Below, piece by piece: positions 1-9,011 of a DNA stretch of 64,000 nucleotides. Within the stretch, counting starts at the first letter, position 1. Each line of letters starts with the position of its first letter. The stretch covers positions 682,001-746,000 of the forward strand of contig NZ_SHKW01000001.1 of NCBI RefSeq assembly GCF_004217555.1. Reading direction: 5' to 3'. Origin of the DNA: Edaphobacter modestus. Lineage in GTDB: Bacteria > Acidobacteriota > Terriglobia > Terriglobales > Acidobacteriaceae. The notes below the pieces were generated by a model. It worked only from the letters and a program-made list of their open reading frames with translations, was not told the origin of the DNA and made no database searches. Position numbers and translations under genes: made by a program.

Positions 1-1786
1 CCAGCCCTGCCGCCCTCTTCGATTCTTCGACGTTGAACCCAGAGCCATCATCCCGAACGCTGAGACTGAGTCCCTCAACTGTACCGGTCATCTCCACCTG
101 TACCGTTCTTGCGCCACTGTGTTTTGCCACATTACGGAGGGACTCCTGGACGATTCGAAGAAACGTAAGAGCTATATCGTTCGCTAACGACCTGGGAATG
201 TTCGAGCATGCGCACGTCACCTTGATTGGGAACTCTTCAGAGAACTCCCGGCACAGTTTTGTGATTGCGACCGTCAGGCCCAGGTATTCCAATTCGGAAG
301 AATGAAGTTGATGCGACAGACGTCCGACGTGAATGCCTATCTCTGTCAGCTTGTCGCTGAATATCTTAATCGCAGATTTGTTTGACCCCGATTCTGACCC
401 AGGCGAAGTCGAAGCTCTTTGCATCTGGATGCCCAGTAACGCTATCTCCTGACCTATACCGTCATGGAGTTCGCGAGCGATGCGGCCACGCTCCTCTTCT
501 TGTGCAACCATCAGACGCCGACACAGTTCACGTTTGGCTATCTCCTCTTCCTTTCGGTCATGAATATCGAGACAACATCCAATGTATCCAGCAAATGTAC
601 CGTCGGGCAGGAATCGGGGGGAGCCAGTATCACTTATCCAGTGATACTCGCCATCATGTCGCCGCAACCGGTACTCCACAGAGAAGGGCGCCCGATTATC
701 GAAGGCTTCGATGTAAAGCTTCATGCACCTCTGGAGATCGTCCGGGTGCACACCAGTTGCCCATCCGTTACCTAACTCTTCCTCGATCGATCTCCCAGTG
801 AAAGCTAACCACCCGCGATTGAAGTCAGTGCAGAGCTTGTCGACATCCGCCATCCACATCATGATTGGAGCACCATCGGCCATAGACCGAAAGCGTTCCT
901 CACTTTCTCGGAGCATCTGTTCGTAAAATCGTATTTCAGTTACGTCGGGTAGCGTTCCCACGACAGAAAGAGATTTGTTATGAGAGTCATACCTGGGTCG
1001 TCCTGACTCTACTACGATCCGCTCCTCTCCATTGGGCCGTACGATCCAAGGCTCTTCGCTGGAGGGTTGGTTCGCTTCCGAGATTGTTCTCATTTTTGCA
1101 ATGTATTGCAGATCGTCACCGGAGTCTGTCAGACGGCCTATTGGAACAGGCTTTTCTATAGACAAACCCAGAATGCAGCACATTTCATCGGACCATCGTG
1201 CCTTTTCTTGAGTAAGGGCACATATCCAACTACCGCATTGAGCGATGGTTGGAACTTCACGAAGCCGAGCTTCGCTCTCATTCAAGTATCGCCTGGTCGC
1301 TCTCTTCTTCGCTCGTTGCGTCAAGAGGATGATCGGCAATATTTGCACGAGCAGCGGAATTCCGCCAAAGATGCCAAAGATATAGAGATCGTACGCCTCA
1401 GTAGGTGTAGGCTGGCGGTTCAGCACTATGCTCCTGGCGGGTAGATTACGAGACTTGATATACCAACGTTCCAGCACTCGCCGATCAAACAAATAATAGA
1501 TCTTTTGCTGGAAGCGAGGGTTTGGAAACAGTGTGGTCTTCAGGTATTCGACATATGGTTCGATCCGGTGCATCGTCTGCCTTTCAATCACATCGCGGGT
1601 CTCATGATCAACGAGGGGGACGGCAGCTGACGATGGTCCTAACTCATTGAGGAACAAGACACGCCGATTATCCGGCGAGTCTGCGATCGCTGCCGACTGC
1701 CAAAGTAGGCAGGAAGCGAATAAAAGCGCAGCGCGGCGGAGCCGGGAAGGGCTTACATATCGCGAAAACAACTTGTTGATATCCAT
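1..1786 (-). CDS. Two-PAS sensor histidine kinase, NarL type (3' end outside window)
   Basis: Partial gene that runs off the left edge; about 595 codons are visible. I read it on the minus strand from ATG at 1786. An N-terminal signal-like segment (about residues 16-38) is followed by a short periplasmic part, a membrane segment near 134-157, two PAS domains (about 180-285 and 300-420), a HisKA_3 dimerisation box RELHDGIGQ with the phospho-accepting His at about 441, and an HATPase N-box ESLRNVAKHSG with Asn at about 552. It should autophosphorylate and signal to a LuxR/NarL-type response regulator, probably encoded beyond the edge. The periplasmic part matches the two ends of the ABC-type substrate-binding sensor domain common in acidobacterial kinases (RVLFLNELGPSS at the start, SIVLNRQPT before the membrane) but lacks the roughly 200 residues usually between them. 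The kinase core looks intact. Confidence 0.85.
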   Translation of the reverse strand, partial: MDINKLFSRYVSPSRLRRAALLFASCLLWQSAAIADSPDNRRVLFLNELGPSSAAVPLVDHETRDVIERQTMHRIEPYVEYLKTTLFPNPRFQQKIYYLFDRRVLERWYIKSRNLPARSIVLNRQPTPTEAYDLYIFGIFGGIPLLVQILPIILLTQRAKKRATRRYLNESEARLREVPTIAQCGSWICALTQEKARWSDEMCCILGLSIEKPVPIGRLTDSGDDLQYIAKMRTISEANQPSSEEPWIVRPNGEERIVVESGRPRYDSHNKSLSVVGTLPDVTEIRFYEQMLRESEERFRSMADGAPIMMWMADVDKLCTDFNRGWLAFTGRSIEEELGNGWATGVHPDDLQRCMKLYIEAFDNRAPFSVEYRLRRHDGEYHWISDTGSPRFLPDGTFAGYIGCCLDIHDRKEEEIAKRELCRRLMVAQEEERGRIARELHDGIGQEIALLGIQMQRASTSPGSESGSNKSAIKIFSDKLTEIGIHVGRLSHQLHSSELEYLGLTVAITKLCREFSEEFPIKVTCACSNIPRSLANDIALTFLRIVQESLRNVAKHSGARTVQVEMTGTVEGLSLSVRDDGSGFNVEESKRAAGL

Positions 1787-2158
1787 ACACGTTAGCGGTC
1801 TCCGTTGGCCTGGTACGTCGCCCATGAATCTTTAGGGAACTCCACGGTGTGCCGGGTGCGTCTGGGGGATATTCCGGTTCATCAACCTCGGAGGCTGATT
1901 CCACAAAACACTACGGTGGGCGCTGATTGTTTCACAACAAGACAATGTAATCAAATTTGAGAGACCCTGATTGCGTCAAGAAACCAGGACGCATTGGATC
2001 TCACAATTAACTTTTGCTAGGTTAGTTACGGTGTCAACCTATCAAATGTTTCCTTGATCGCAGTGTCCAGGTAAGTTTGGATCGTTACAGCAAAGATCAA
2101 TATTCCGAATTCTGAATCAAGATGATAAAATCTTTGCTGATAATGTTTGGGATTTCTA

Positions 2159-2350
2159 CTAGAGCGCGGTTTGATCTCCTGACTTCGCAACAGCCAGCAG
2201 CGTGCTACCAGCGTCGTCGGGTGAAGCAAACATGTTGATCGAAGGTTTCTCTGATTTGCGACATGCAACAAGTGGAATGATCAGCGCCAGAAGCATAAAC
2301 CGGATCGTCAGCGAAACTCGGTAGGTCTTGAGCAACATCCCATCCTCCAA
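2159..2350 (-). pseudogene. DUF2950 protein, N-terminal stub
   Basis: The 63 codons start with a lipoprotein-like signal (membrane stretch, then LVACRKSEK) followed by the opening of a DUF2950 domain (FASPDDAGSTLLAVAKSGD). Translation then hits a stop, and I see no recognisable continuation in any frame towards 2026. DUF2950 proteins are normally around 300 residues, are secreted and have no known function. It lies directly after the DUF3300 relic, the usual order of this gene pair, so it looks like the last member of a decayed operon. Confidence 0.6.
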
Positions 2351-2402
2351 AACTTCGACTACGCGGCCCTTTTAACCCTGGTCACTAGAGGTGATTTGTT
2401 CT

Positions 2403-3437
2403 CTACCTGCGACCGCCCCAGCCGCCTCCACAACCGCGGCTTGCCGAACCACGAGCACTAGCCTCGCGGGGTTTGCTCCCGGTGTTCTTGTATACATTCC
2501 CGTTTGCCGCAGCATACTTGTTGCCATTTGCGGTTTGTCTCGCAGCACCACTATTGCCGTACGCTCCAGTCGCGGCAACGCCTCTGCCGCCCGCCGAAGT
2601 CTGTACTGATCCCACCGAGCCTTGCGCTGTAGTTTGGTGCTGGGTGTACGCGGTATTCCCATTCTTTGATACAACCGAGCTCCCGTAGCTCCCATAGGCG
2701 TTGGAGGCCTGATGCGTGGCAGCATAACCCGTAGCTGTAACCCCAGCTGTTATTGCTCATCGCGACGCCTACTGCATACCAACACCAAATGCAAGCACTG
2801 CGGTCGTCACCACGTATCCCGGCGTTACAACCGGAGCGCTGTAGACAACCGTTGGGTTGTATTGCGGAACATAGACCACCTGTGGGTTGGTAGACTAAAT
2901 CACAATTACTTGCGGCGATTGCTGCACAACCGTGATCTGCGAACCCGATTTCAGATTGCCGGCAGCCTGGGCTTTGCTACGAAGCGCCTGAAGCGCGGAC
3001 ATAATGTCAGTCGGCTGGGTATGGTAGGCCTCTCCTAATGCAGAGGTCCAGCTCAAATTCTTCGCCAGATTGTCGAGGACTGAAGAACTGAGTGAGCGCC
3101 TTCACGCTCGGATCCCGTTGCGCATCAATGGCCTTCGCCAATGCGGTGCCGGTGAGACCCTTGTTCTGTTGAAGCCAATCGGATGCGGCAACTACTTGGT
3201 CCGGAAAAGTCGCGGCTCAAAAAATCTGGGCAACTAGTGCGTCTGGATATAGCGCTATTAGCGCCACTAGTTGTTGCAAGCTGTCCGTTGAAAGAGGCGC
3301 ACCCTGCCCCGAATATCCGGTTGATCGATCCCGTGGGTGCAGGTTGTTGGCCAACGATTTCTGATGGCACAGCCGTGAACACCAGCAGAAAAGATAACAC
3401 CGCCGACATTAGCCTGTTTCGTGAAACTTCTAATCAT
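2403..3437 (-). pseudogene. DUF3300 family protein, multiply frameshifted
   Basis: The start at 3437 has a good ribosome site (GGAGAGAAG) and encodes the beginning of a signal peptide (MIRSFTKQANV) that continues in another frame (SAVLSFLLVFTAVPSEIVG). Typical DUF3300 stretches follow in changing frames: FPDQVVAASDWLQQN-like text near 3200, a LAKNLSWTSALGEA-like stretch near 3060, then NPQVVYVPQYNPTVVY near 2870 just after an in-frame stop. The C-terminus keeps the family hallmarks NGNVYKNTG and GGGWGGRR, ending at 2403. At least three frame changes and one stop make it non-functional. Family members are secreted proteins of unknown function, usually 450-550 residues; this relic has lost internal sequence as well. 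Confidence 0.7.
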
Positions 3438-3473
3438 CGTCTTCTCTCCATCCGATGCTGCCTCAGTGCTCAA

Positions 3474-3836
3474 ACGGGAAGATGCGCTTCCAATCGTTTT
3501 TATGCTGACCACAGCCCAGGCATTTTTGAAGTGATTCGGAGACGTGCCGACGTGAGTGTCCGGAAGTCCTGTTGCAGGATCATAGGCGTATTCGCGCTTC
3601 GCTTCGTCGTGTAGAACGAGCATCATTTCCACACTCATCCCGGCGAGTAGTGGCGATGGACTTGTGGCTCCAATATCTTGGATGAGGCCCAGCCGGGCCG
3701 CCTGCCGGAACGAATGGCCCTTAGGCTGCCAGAGTGCAACCGGCCGGGGATTTCTGCGTGCCACGGCGTAAGGACAACAAAGCGATCTGCGTAGCTGATG
3801 TAAACACGCAGGAACAGCCCCAAAATCAACTGGCAT
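3474..3836 (-). pseudogene. HAD-family hydrolase, C-terminal remnant
   Basis: About 55 residues in one frame (AGMSVEMMLVLHDEAKREYA, then PATGLPDTHVG and AWAVVSIK) match the C-terminal end of secreted HAD-type phosphatases, which typically read LHDDAKREYAYGPA...GLPDTKVG...GWTVISMKNDW. The upstream part is scrambled over other frames and the catalytic DxD N-terminus is absent. It lies immediately upstream of the DUF3300 relic; HAD, DUF3300 and DUF2950 genes often occur together, which supports the assignment. The 5' limit is uncertain. Confidence 0.5.
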
Positions 3837-4065
3837 CCTTCGTGGCGGACTCGAGAGTCAGCTCTGGACTTCTGCTTGTGTAGTGCATCGGGGTCTGTGC
3901 CTGCGATCTATCTCCCGATGCAAGTTCATTACTGGAATTCTGAGATTTGTAGCGCGACGATCAAAGTGACTATTTTGTGGTGGGAAGAAAACAGGCAACG
4001 GCAACCGCAGGTCCGAGTATGGCAACAGCGAGAGTGAACTCAGTTTCAGTGAGAACAACAAGGCA

Positions 4066-4096
4066 AAACGCCTCTTCCTGAATAGAAGAGGCGTTT
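4066..4096 (-). terminator. Rho-independent terminator after the Oar-like receptor
   Basis: A perfect 12-bp inverted repeat (AAACGCCTCTTC / GAAGAGGCGTTT) with a 7-nt loop lies 48 bp after the stop of the receptor gene. Read on the minus strand it is followed by a T-rich stretch. Confidence 0.7.
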
Positions 4097-4143
4097 CGGT
4101 TGAACTACTGCTTAGGTTATGAGGCGAGTTGAGGTAGCCCTAC

Positions 4144-7100
4144 TTAGAAGGATAGTTTCAAAGCGAGCTCGATCTGACGTTCAGTGGAGAGCGTGCCTGT
4201 GATCTGACCGAAGGTGGCGGACGAGATGTCGTTCTGTGGCGCCGCCAGGCTTACCGTGTTGAGGACGTTATAGAAGTTGGCGCGGAACTCGAGCTTCGTC
4301 TCTCGATAGAAGCTGAAGGCCTTGCTCAGGTTTGCGTCAACGTTCTTAAACCCAGGAGAGCGTTCCGAACCGACGGAGGCGGTGCCGAAACCCGTTGTAC
4401 TTTCCTGCCCGTAGGCGCAGACACCATTGTCTATATCGATGCCGCACGCGGTCGCGGAGGGGTCGGTGCCGTACCATTGATCTATGGAACGATTCCGCAC
4501 AACCAGCTTACGATAGTGATTGCCGCGGTTCGCACGCTGGTTGACTCTGTAGTTTCCTGGTGAGCTTACTGTGAAAGGGAAGCCTGAATGAAGGTTGGCG
4601 ATTGTGCCGACCTTCCATCCGCCTACGATGGTATCGAGGAAGCGGTTCATGTTTGCACCCACCATGCGACCTCGGCCAAAGGGAAGGTCATAGTATCCGG
4701 CGAAGGTGAAGATATTGGTCGCGTCAAAGAAGGCCGGTCCATAGTCTCCGGAACCGTTGTAGGCGTCCTGCCAGTAGGCACTCTGCGAGGAGCCAGTTCC
4801 TCCATAGTAGCCGAGGTTATTGGTGAGGCCCTTGCTCCAGGTGTAGTTTGTGAGGAACTCGAAGCCGTGATTGAAGCGACGACGACCCGTTATCTGGAGT
4901 GCATTGTAGTTCATCATCGACCTGGATTCGGTGTAGCTGATCTGTGAGATCTGTGAGATCTGCGGGTTCGGCGAGGTCACCGAGAACGGCGGGAGTTGCG
5001 AAAGGGTAGTGATGGGTAAGGGGCAGGTTGGGCAGCGCCTCTGGTTGCCCTCGCGCGGATCCACGAGGTGGTTTCCGCTCTGGCCGAGGTAGGCGATGAC
5101 GAGTGAGGTGTTGTTGTCGAGCTGCGTCTCAGTGGTGAGGTTGAACTGCTGTATAAGCGCGGGTCTCAGGTTCGGATCCCAGGCGCGAACATTTCCGGAC
5201 CAGATAGTGCTTGCGGTGGGAAGGGGGTAGCCGTTCTGTGTCTGGAAGTAGGGGTTATTTCCGCTCTGCTGACCTGAGGAGTTGCTGAAGAAGGGAGGGT
5301 TAAGGGTGAGGCGAAGGTTGGCTCCGGTGCCTTCGAGGAAGTTGGTCATGCCATATCCGCCGCGTATGACGAACCTTCCATTGAACTTTTCAGGCGAGTA
5401 GGCGAAGCCGACGCGTGGCATCCAGCCATTCCAGAAGCTGTTATAGAGAGCGAGATTGGCGCCGTTCTGGCCGGCGATCGTGATTACCCCGGTGTTGATG
5501 TTGAGGTTTGACTGTTTGTTGTGGGATTCGTAGAGGCCCTGGTCCCATTCCCAGCGCATGCCGAGGTTAAGGGTGAGGTTGGGCGTTACCTTCCAATCGT
5601 CCTGGAAGAAGAGGGCGTCGCGCCACTGCCGCTGTCCCCATTTCGAGACGTAGGAGCCCTGCCCGAAGGCAGAGGACTGGTTCTGGAGGAAATCAGCCCA
5701 TGCGTCGCTTGTGCCTGTTTGACCAGCGGTAAAGGTGCCGTTGTAGTCGAAGTGGCCGAGCACACCGTCGTTGCCGGAGTAGTTGCGGTTGGATTGATAG
5801 CGAATGGCGGTTATACCGAACTTGAGGGTGTGGCGGCCCCGCTGCCAGTTGACGTTGTCGCCGTAGGTGAAGGCGTTGGTGAGACTGTCATTCTGGACGC
5901 CATTCCCGCCGAAGGCGGTGGGGCCGCCGGAGGGACTGCCGAGGGAATAGCCGCTGATATTGAACGCGGAGAGACCGGGAGCGATCTGTGTCCCGGGGAT
6001 ACCAGCTGCATTGTTACCGGTGAGCCCAAGCAACCCGGCGGGATCGGAGACAAGATTGGTGAAGCGGCCACGGCTGAATCCGGCACGCGCCTCGTTGACC
6101 ACACGAGTGGAGATGACATGTGTCCAGTTGATAGAAAACCCGGTATAGGGACTGATGTTTGCCTGACCAAGTGCTGTTGGAATCGAGACCCTGCTTGGGC
6201 CATCGTTTTCGCGTCCGATAGTGAATCGGCCGGAGAGATTGTCTCTATCGGTGAGCTTGCCGTCGACCTTGATATCGCCCTGATTGTTGTTCGTTGCACT
6301 CGCGATGGTTCCGACGTGGTTGTTGGTGAGGCTGGTTGTAGCGACATTGGGGAGCGGATAGATCTCCGGGTGAGCGAAGAGATATAGGGCAACCGGGTTG
6401 GTAACCGGAACGGTTTGCCCAAGGTTTGGAGCGAAGCCGTTACGCATGGCTGCTGATGCCACACTGTCAAACTGAGTGCTGCTGGTATGCTGGCGCGCTC
6501 CCTGATAGTCCACGAAGAAGAAGAGACGATCATGGATGACGGGTCCACCAAAGGTGCCGCCGAAGATGTTGCGGTTGAGCGAGGGTACAGGTCCGATAGC
6601 CGACTTGTCAGGAGTGTGCTTGTTCGTCCAGCTGTTGGCGTTCAGGTTGGTGTTTTCGAGGAACCAGAAGGCGTTGCCGTGGAAGTTGTTGGTTCCGCTC
6701 TTGGTGACCATGACGACCTGGCCGCCGTTGGCGTTGCCGTACTCGGCTGTGGCATTGCCGCTGATGATGCGGAGTTCGCCGATGGCGTCTACGTTGGGAC
6801 TGTAGTTGATGTAGTTGTCGATCGCGTCATTGATGTCGACACCATCGAAAGTGTAGTTGTTGGTCTGCTCACGGTTGCCGTTGATGAAGAAGCCGCTGTT
6901 GTAGGTGGGACGTCCGACATTATTCGCGTTCGCAGGCGTGGTCGCGACAGCGCCGGCAGCGAGGGTCGTGAGCGAGGAAAAGTTACGCGCCTGCAACGGG
7001 AGTTCGGTCGCCACCGCTGCAGTGATGGAGGTGCCGGTACTCGGATTCTCCGTGTTGAGGATGGGAGCGGCGGTGGTGACGACAACGTCTTCAGTCACCG

Positions 7101-7434
7101 AGCCGACCTTGAGCTTGGCATCCACTTTGGCTTCCTGGCCAACTTCGAGGCCGAACGGACCGACCGACGCGGGGCCGAAGCCCTGGGCTTCTATAGAGAG
7201 CTTGTAGTGGCCGATCTGGAGAAAACGAAGGACGTAGACACCATCGGAATTCGTTGTCGTGGAAGTCTCAACACCTGTGTCGACGTTGGTTGCGGTGACT
7301 TTGGCTGCGGCTATTGCGGCTCCACTAGCGTCGGTGACGGTACCGGTGACGGAGCCGGTTATTGTCTGTCCCATGGCGATAGAGCAGCTCACGAGAAGAG
7401 CGAAGAGACTGCAGAGCAAAATACGTAATCTCAT
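4144..7434 (-). CDS. Oar-like TonB-dependent receptor with carboxypeptidase-regulatory domain
   Basis: A 1096-residue outer-membrane receptor. Residues 1-22 are a signal peptide ending at MGQ. Residues about 24-110 form a carboxypeptidase-regulatory-like (SusC/Oar type) beta-sandwich (GSVTGTVTDASGAAIAAAKV). A plug domain follows at about 120-240 (NGNREQTNNYTFDGVDIND; NGGQVVMVTKSGTNNFHG), then a long beta-barrel ending in an aromatic residue (ALKLSF), as outer-membrane barrels do. This family is expanded in Acidobacteria and is assumed to import large substrates, often glycans, using TonB energy; the substrate is not predictable here. The start is supported by AGGGGAGG seven bases upstream. 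It stands alone, with its own terminator and a long upstream gap. Long open frames on the other strand are shadows. Confidence 0.92.
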   Translation of the reverse strand: MRLRILLCSLFALLVSCSIAMGQTITGSVTGTVTDASGAAIAAAKVTATNVDTGVETSTTTNSDGVYVLRFLQIGHYKLSIEAQGFGPASVGPFGLEVGQEAKVDAKLKVGSVTEDVVVTTAAPILNTENPSTGTSITAAVATELPLQARNFSSLTTLAAGAVATTPANANNVGRPTYNSGFFINGNREQTNNYTFDGVDINDAIDNYINYSPNVDAIGELRIISGNATAEYGNANGGQVVMVTKSGTNNFHGNAFWFLENTNLNANSWTNKHTPDKSAIGPVPSLNRNIFGGTFGGPVIHDRLFFFVDYQGARQHTSSTQFDSVASAAMRNGFAPNLGQTVPVTNPVALYLFAHPEIYPLPNVATTSLTNNHVGTIASATNNNQGDIKVDGKLTDRDNLSGRFTIGRENDGPSRVSIPTALGQANISPYTGFSINWTHVISTRVVNEARAGFSRGRFTNLVSDPAGLLGLTGNNAAGIPGTQIAPGLSAFNISGYSLGSPSGGPTAFGGNGVQNDSLTNAFTYGDNVNWQRGRHTLKFGITAIRYQSNRNYSGNDGVLGHFDYNGTFTAGQTGTSDAWADFLQNQSSAFGQGSYVSKWGQRQWRDALFFQDDWKVTPNLTLNLGMRWEWDQGLYESHNKQSNLNINTGVITIAGQNGANLALYNSFWNGWMPRVGFAYSPEKFNGRFVIRGGYGMTNFLEGTGANLRLTLNPPFFSNSSGQQSGNNPYFQTQNGYPLPTASTIWSGNVRAWDPNLRPALIQQFNLTTETQLDNNTSLVIAYLGQSGNHLVDPREGNQRRCPTCPLPITTLSQLPPFSVTSPNPQISQISQISYTESRSMMNYNALQITGRRRFNHGFEFLTNYTWSKGLTNNLGYYGGTGSSQSAYWQDAYNGSGDYGPAFFDATNIFTFAGYYDLPFGRGRMVGANMNRFLDTIVGGWKVGTIANLHSGFPFTVSSPGNYRVNQRANRGNHYRKLVVRNRSIDQWYGTDPSATACGIDIDNGVCAYGQESTTGFGTASVGSERSPGFKNVDANLSKAFSFYRETKLEFRANFYNVLNTVSLAAPQNDISSATFGQITGTLSTERQIELALKLSF

Positions 7435-8171
7435 CGGTGGACCTCCCCTTTAGTTTGTCGTGCGGGGCCCGGTGCTTTCGGCTGCATCTTCGCGATCCTA
7501 CTGATGAGAATTCTGATGAGGATTGCCCTTGTGCGCCTTTTATTTGATCTCCTAGGAATGCAAAAGTTCGGCTATTGTATAGACAACATATTCATTTTGC
7601 AAGCATCAAAATAATGCATCAATTTTTCCAATGGGTTGGAGCAGGCCTACCAGCTAAAGCCGCATGACGGCACGTCATGCGCTGCATAGGGTTTGAAGAC
7701 CAGCGGCTATGCGTTCAGCCAGAAACGGCGCGGGACGTTTGTGACTTGGCCGAAGCTGGAAGAGAACATCATGCACGTGATGGGTTTCACGGGGGATATG
7801 AAACATCGCGAAAAGTCCCGAGTTCGCGAGTCCTGGAGCAGTTGGTAATAAAAGCGACGAAAGATCTGGCGCGCGAGCTTATCCTGTCTTCTCACCGTGG
7901 TCGCGACGATCCTGATCGGAAAAAAAGATGTGGACCGGTCTTGTTGTTTCGTGCGTCAACAGTCTCATCGTCTGTGTGATCGGGATGCATACGGCGCAGT
8001 ATGGGTTATTTCCGCGTCGCCCACAGTATTTCGGAGAATACTCCACCTCGGAATCTGTTATCCAGATGAGATGACTACCTTCTTTCAGGTTTCCACTCGT
8101 CAACTCATGCTCTTACACTTCCAGACGCCAAATCGTGCAGACGGGCCATATCTTTAGGGATAACTTGCCAT
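7435..8171. other. 737-bp intergenic region, no gene recognised
   Basis: I see no credible coding region. A hairpin with an 8-bp perfect stem and 3-nt loop (GCATGACG-GCA-CGTCATGC) lies at 7662-7680. The stretch after about 7680 has short open frames in several phases without a recognised family; it may be old coding debris. Confidence 0.5.
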
Positions 8172-8537
8172 CTACGAATCAAATGCTGCGCAGGCAGTTA
8201 GCTCGTCAGGATGAAGCGTCGTGTACTTCGTAATTCCGACCATCGTGAAGACCTTCTGAAAATGCGGCTTCAAGCCGAACGTCTGAATAGCCTGGCTACT
8301 CTTGCTGGCGGCAATCATCATCTGAATGATCAGCGCTATACCGCTGGAGTTGAGATATTCCACACCAGAAAAATCAAGCAAAATACGCTTAGCCGTATCA
8401 GGTAGTCCCTGATATGTGCCTAAAACGGCGGCTTTTGACGCGCTGGTGATATCACCTGCAAACCGAAGCACAGTGATAGGCAGTCCGGATTCGCGCTGAA
8501 ATTCTTCCATCTTTACCTGGGTTACTTTCTCTTGCAT
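8172..8537 (-). CDS. STAS-domain anti-sigma factor antagonist (RsbV/SpoIIAA-like)
   Basis: A 121-residue single STAS domain. The conserved LDFSGVEYLNSSGIALI stretch contains the serine that the partner kinase phosphorylates in this family. In the unphosphorylated state such a protein binds the RsbW-like kinase and releases that kinase's target. It is the last gene of a three-gene minus-strand cassette, 24 bp after the kinase gene, behind a GGGGAG ribosome site. The partner kinase and phosphatase directly upstream make a partner-switching role likely. Confidence 0.88.
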   Translation of the reverse strand: MQEKVTQVKMEEFQRESGLPITVLRFAGDITSASKAAVLGTYQGLPDTAKRILLDFSGVEYLNSSGIALIIQMMIAASKSSQAIQTFGLKPHFQKVFTMVGITKYTTLHPDELTACAAFDS

Positions 8538-8561
8538 CTTTCTCCCCTCCCTGACATCGAT

Positions 8562-9011
8562 CTAATGTTTGGACGGATGAAGGCGTATTACCATCCGTGC
8601 ATAGCTGCCTTGCGGAGGTGAACTCACCCATTCCACTTCATCGACCAATGACTCAATCAGAAACATTCCCATGCCGCGTGCTGCCTCCAGTTCATGCATT
8701 TTCTTATCGATATCGGGAACGGCGGCATGGCCTAGTGGTACCTGTAGTCCTGAGCCAGTATCGAGAACCTTTACTTCGAGCGAATCCGGGCTCATCGAAA
8801 GTATTACTCCAACCAACTGTGTTTCGTCGAACTTGTTGCCATGCTCCATGGCATTGATGCATGCTTCTGCGATGGCGGTCTTCAAGTCTTCTATGCGTTC
8901 TTCCCCGAAACCCATTAAGTGAGCGACGCTGGCCGCGGTATTCATGGCAATTTTTTCAAAGCCGAGACGGGATGGGAGTCGGAGTTCGATGCTGCTTCTG
9001 TATTCATCCAT
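8562..9011 (-). CDS. RsbW-like serine kinase / anti-sigma factor (HATPase_c_2)
   Basis: A 149-residue GHKL ATPase of the RsbW/SpoIIAB type. Visible boxes are the N-box AIAEACINAMEHGNK (about residues 47-61), the G1-type DTGSG and the G2-type RGMGMFLIESL near the C-terminus. These kinases phosphorylate a STAS antagonist and sequester a sigma factor or another regulator. The start codon overlaps the stop of the phosphatase gene by one base (TGATG), suggesting coupled translation. No sigma factor gene lies in the cassette, so the final target is unknown. Confidence 0.88.
   Translation of the reverse strand: MDEYRSSIELRLPSRLGFEKIAMNTAASVAHLMGFGEERIEDLKTAIAEACINAMEHGNKFDETQLVGVILSMSPDSLEVKVLDTGSGLQVPLGHAAVPDIDKKMHELEAARGMGMFLIESLVDEVEWVSSPPQGSYARMVIRLHPSKH

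Noticed and set aside
5521..7428. Long plus-strand open frames (288 and 313 codons) opposite the Oar-like receptor
   Set aside because: Their Val/Gly/Glu-rich translations are mirror images of the receptor's codon bias; no family, signal or ribosome site.
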